From Novosphingobium aureum (GTDB lineage Bacteria; Pseudomonadota; Alphaproteobacteria; Sphingomonadales; Sphingomonadaceae), in the NCBI RefSeq assembly GCF_015865035.1, contig NZ_JADZGI010000001.1, positions 1,736,001 to 1,800,000 of the forward strand: a stretch of DNA of 64,000 bases. Direction: 5' to 3'. Below the pieces are notes generated by a model. The model was not told the DNA's origin and made no database searches. It saw nothing but the letters and a program-made list of their open reading frames with translations. Made by a program: the position numbers and the translations under genes. Shown here in pieces: positions 63,457 through 64,000 of this stretch. Position 1 is the stretch's first letter. Each line of letters opens with the position of its first letter.

Positions 63457-63497
63457 CGGCATGGCGCCGGGGCACTGAAGCGGCTAGCAGCCCCGTC

Positions 63498-63980
63498 ATG
63501 CTGATCCGCCGAGCCACCCCGCGCGATGCCGCCGCGATTGCCGCCATCATCCTGCCCGTCATTGAGGCGGGCGAGACTTACGCGCTCGACCCGCAGATGG
63601 GCGAGGCGGGGGCGCTCGGCTACTGGTTGGGGGAGGACCGGCAGACCTTCGTCGCCGAAGCGGGGGGCGAGGTTCTCGGAACCTATTACCTGCGCACCAA
63701 CCAGCCCGGCGGCGGCGCGCACGTGTGCAATTGCGGCTACATGGTGCGACCCGCGGTAGCGGGCAGGGGCATTGCGCGCGCGATGTGCGAGCACTCGCTT
63801 GAAGAGGCTCGCGCGCAAGGCTACCGCGCGATGCAGTTCAACTTCGTGGTGAGCACCAATCTGCGCGCCATTGCCTTGTGGGAGCGGCTGGGTTTCAGCG
63901 TGGTGGGCCGGCTTCCCGGCGCCTTCGAACAGCCCGGGATCGGCTTGGTCGATGCCCTCGTCATGTACCGCAGCCTTTAG
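63498..63980 (+). CDS. GNAT family N-acetyltransferase
   Basis: This 160-residue protein begins MLIRRATPRDAAAIAAI and has the acetyl-CoA loop VRPAVAGRGIARAMCEHSL and the closing NLRAIALWERLGF. The acceptor is unknown; relatives include phosphinothricin- and RimJ-like acetyltransferases. It follows the regulator gene by 41 bp and may be co-transcribed. Confidence 0.88.
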   Translation: MLIRRATPRDAAAIAAIILPVIEAGETYALDPQMGEAGALGYWLGEDRQTFVAEAGGEVLGTYYLRTNQPGGGAHVCNCGYMVRPAVAGRGIARAMCEHSLEEARAQGYRAMQFNFVVSTNLRAIALWERLGFSVVGRLPGAFEQPGIGLVDALVMYRSL

Positions 63981-64000
63981 CTGAGCGGTGCGCCGGCAAG

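Noticed and set aside
1..64000. CRISPR arrays, insertion sequences, prophage genes or rRNA
   Set aside because: No spaced direct repeats, transposase or phage motifs, or rRNA-like stretches were seen on reading the window.

Overview
The window is a high-GC stretch of chromosome from an alphaproteobacterium, most likely a sphingomonad (Sphingomonadales, Novosphingobium-like). Support for this comes from the order cdsA-dxr-rseP-bamA-ompH-fabZ with no lpxD between ompH and fabZ, a short FtsY, OxyR directly behind RNase D, and the style of the TonB receptor. No insertion sequence, phage, CRISPR array or rRNA was seen. The gene density and GC-rich codon use are typical of a core chromosome, with one accessory-looking glycan block.

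Layout. 1-7.2 kb: envelope and isoprenoid block (cdsA tail, dxr, rseP, bamA, ompH, fabZ, rpmE), closed by a strong terminator. 7.3-8.8 kb: exported Cu/Zn superoxide dismutase, a 2-oxoglutarate/Fe(II) dioxygenase and tRNA-His. 8.9-14.1 kb: a complete, overlapping cytochrome c maturation operon ccmC-D-E-F-G-H-I. 14.2-17.3 kb: kup potassium transporter and an exported nucleoside-hydrolase-like enzyme with a palindromic operator. 17.3-22.8 kb, minus strand: septation protein A, ftsY, mtaB and dapF packed together, then a GGDEF-EAL protein. 22.9-32.1 kb: mixed housekeeping (IPNS-like dioxygenase, EVE protein, CsbD, a small stress-type gene, LplT-like transporter, pgsA, MFS exporter, oxyR, rnd, an acidic hypothetical). 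32.3-39.1 kb: aspS, an acyltransferase, acpP-fabF-mltG, a 2'-5' RNA ligase-like protein and tRNA-Met.

39.4-48.4 kb holds a nine-gene, same-strand block for making and transferring an unusual amino sugar. It encodes a deacetylase-like protein, an LpxD paralogue, two further hexapeptide acyltransferases, a Gfo/Idh/MocA dehydrogenase, an NAD-dependent epimerase, two DegT aminotransferases and a CgeB-like glycosyltransferase. Dehydrogenase, aminotransferase and N-acetyltransferase together match the logic of UDP-3-acetamido sugar synthesis (Wlb/Wbp type).

48.4-59.1 kb looks like a regulated uptake region. Two overlapping dicarboxylate/amino-acid symporters sit downstream of a two-component system with a TctE-like kinase. 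On the other side of a 400-bp control region lie a TonB-dependent receptor, a TauE/SafE (TSUP) permease and a HisC-like aminotransferase with a twin-arginine export signal. The control region holds two facing copies of an 18-bp sequence that closely resembles the Pho box. This receptor-permease-periplasmic aminotransferase set under apparent phosphate-type control is the most promising candidate for an undescribed system in the window.

59.2-64 kb: enoyl-CoA hydratase family protein, a DUF2238-like membrane protein, isovaleryl-CoA dehydrogenase, a DltE-like short-chain dehydrogenase divergent from an HxlR regulator, and a GNAT acetyltransferase.
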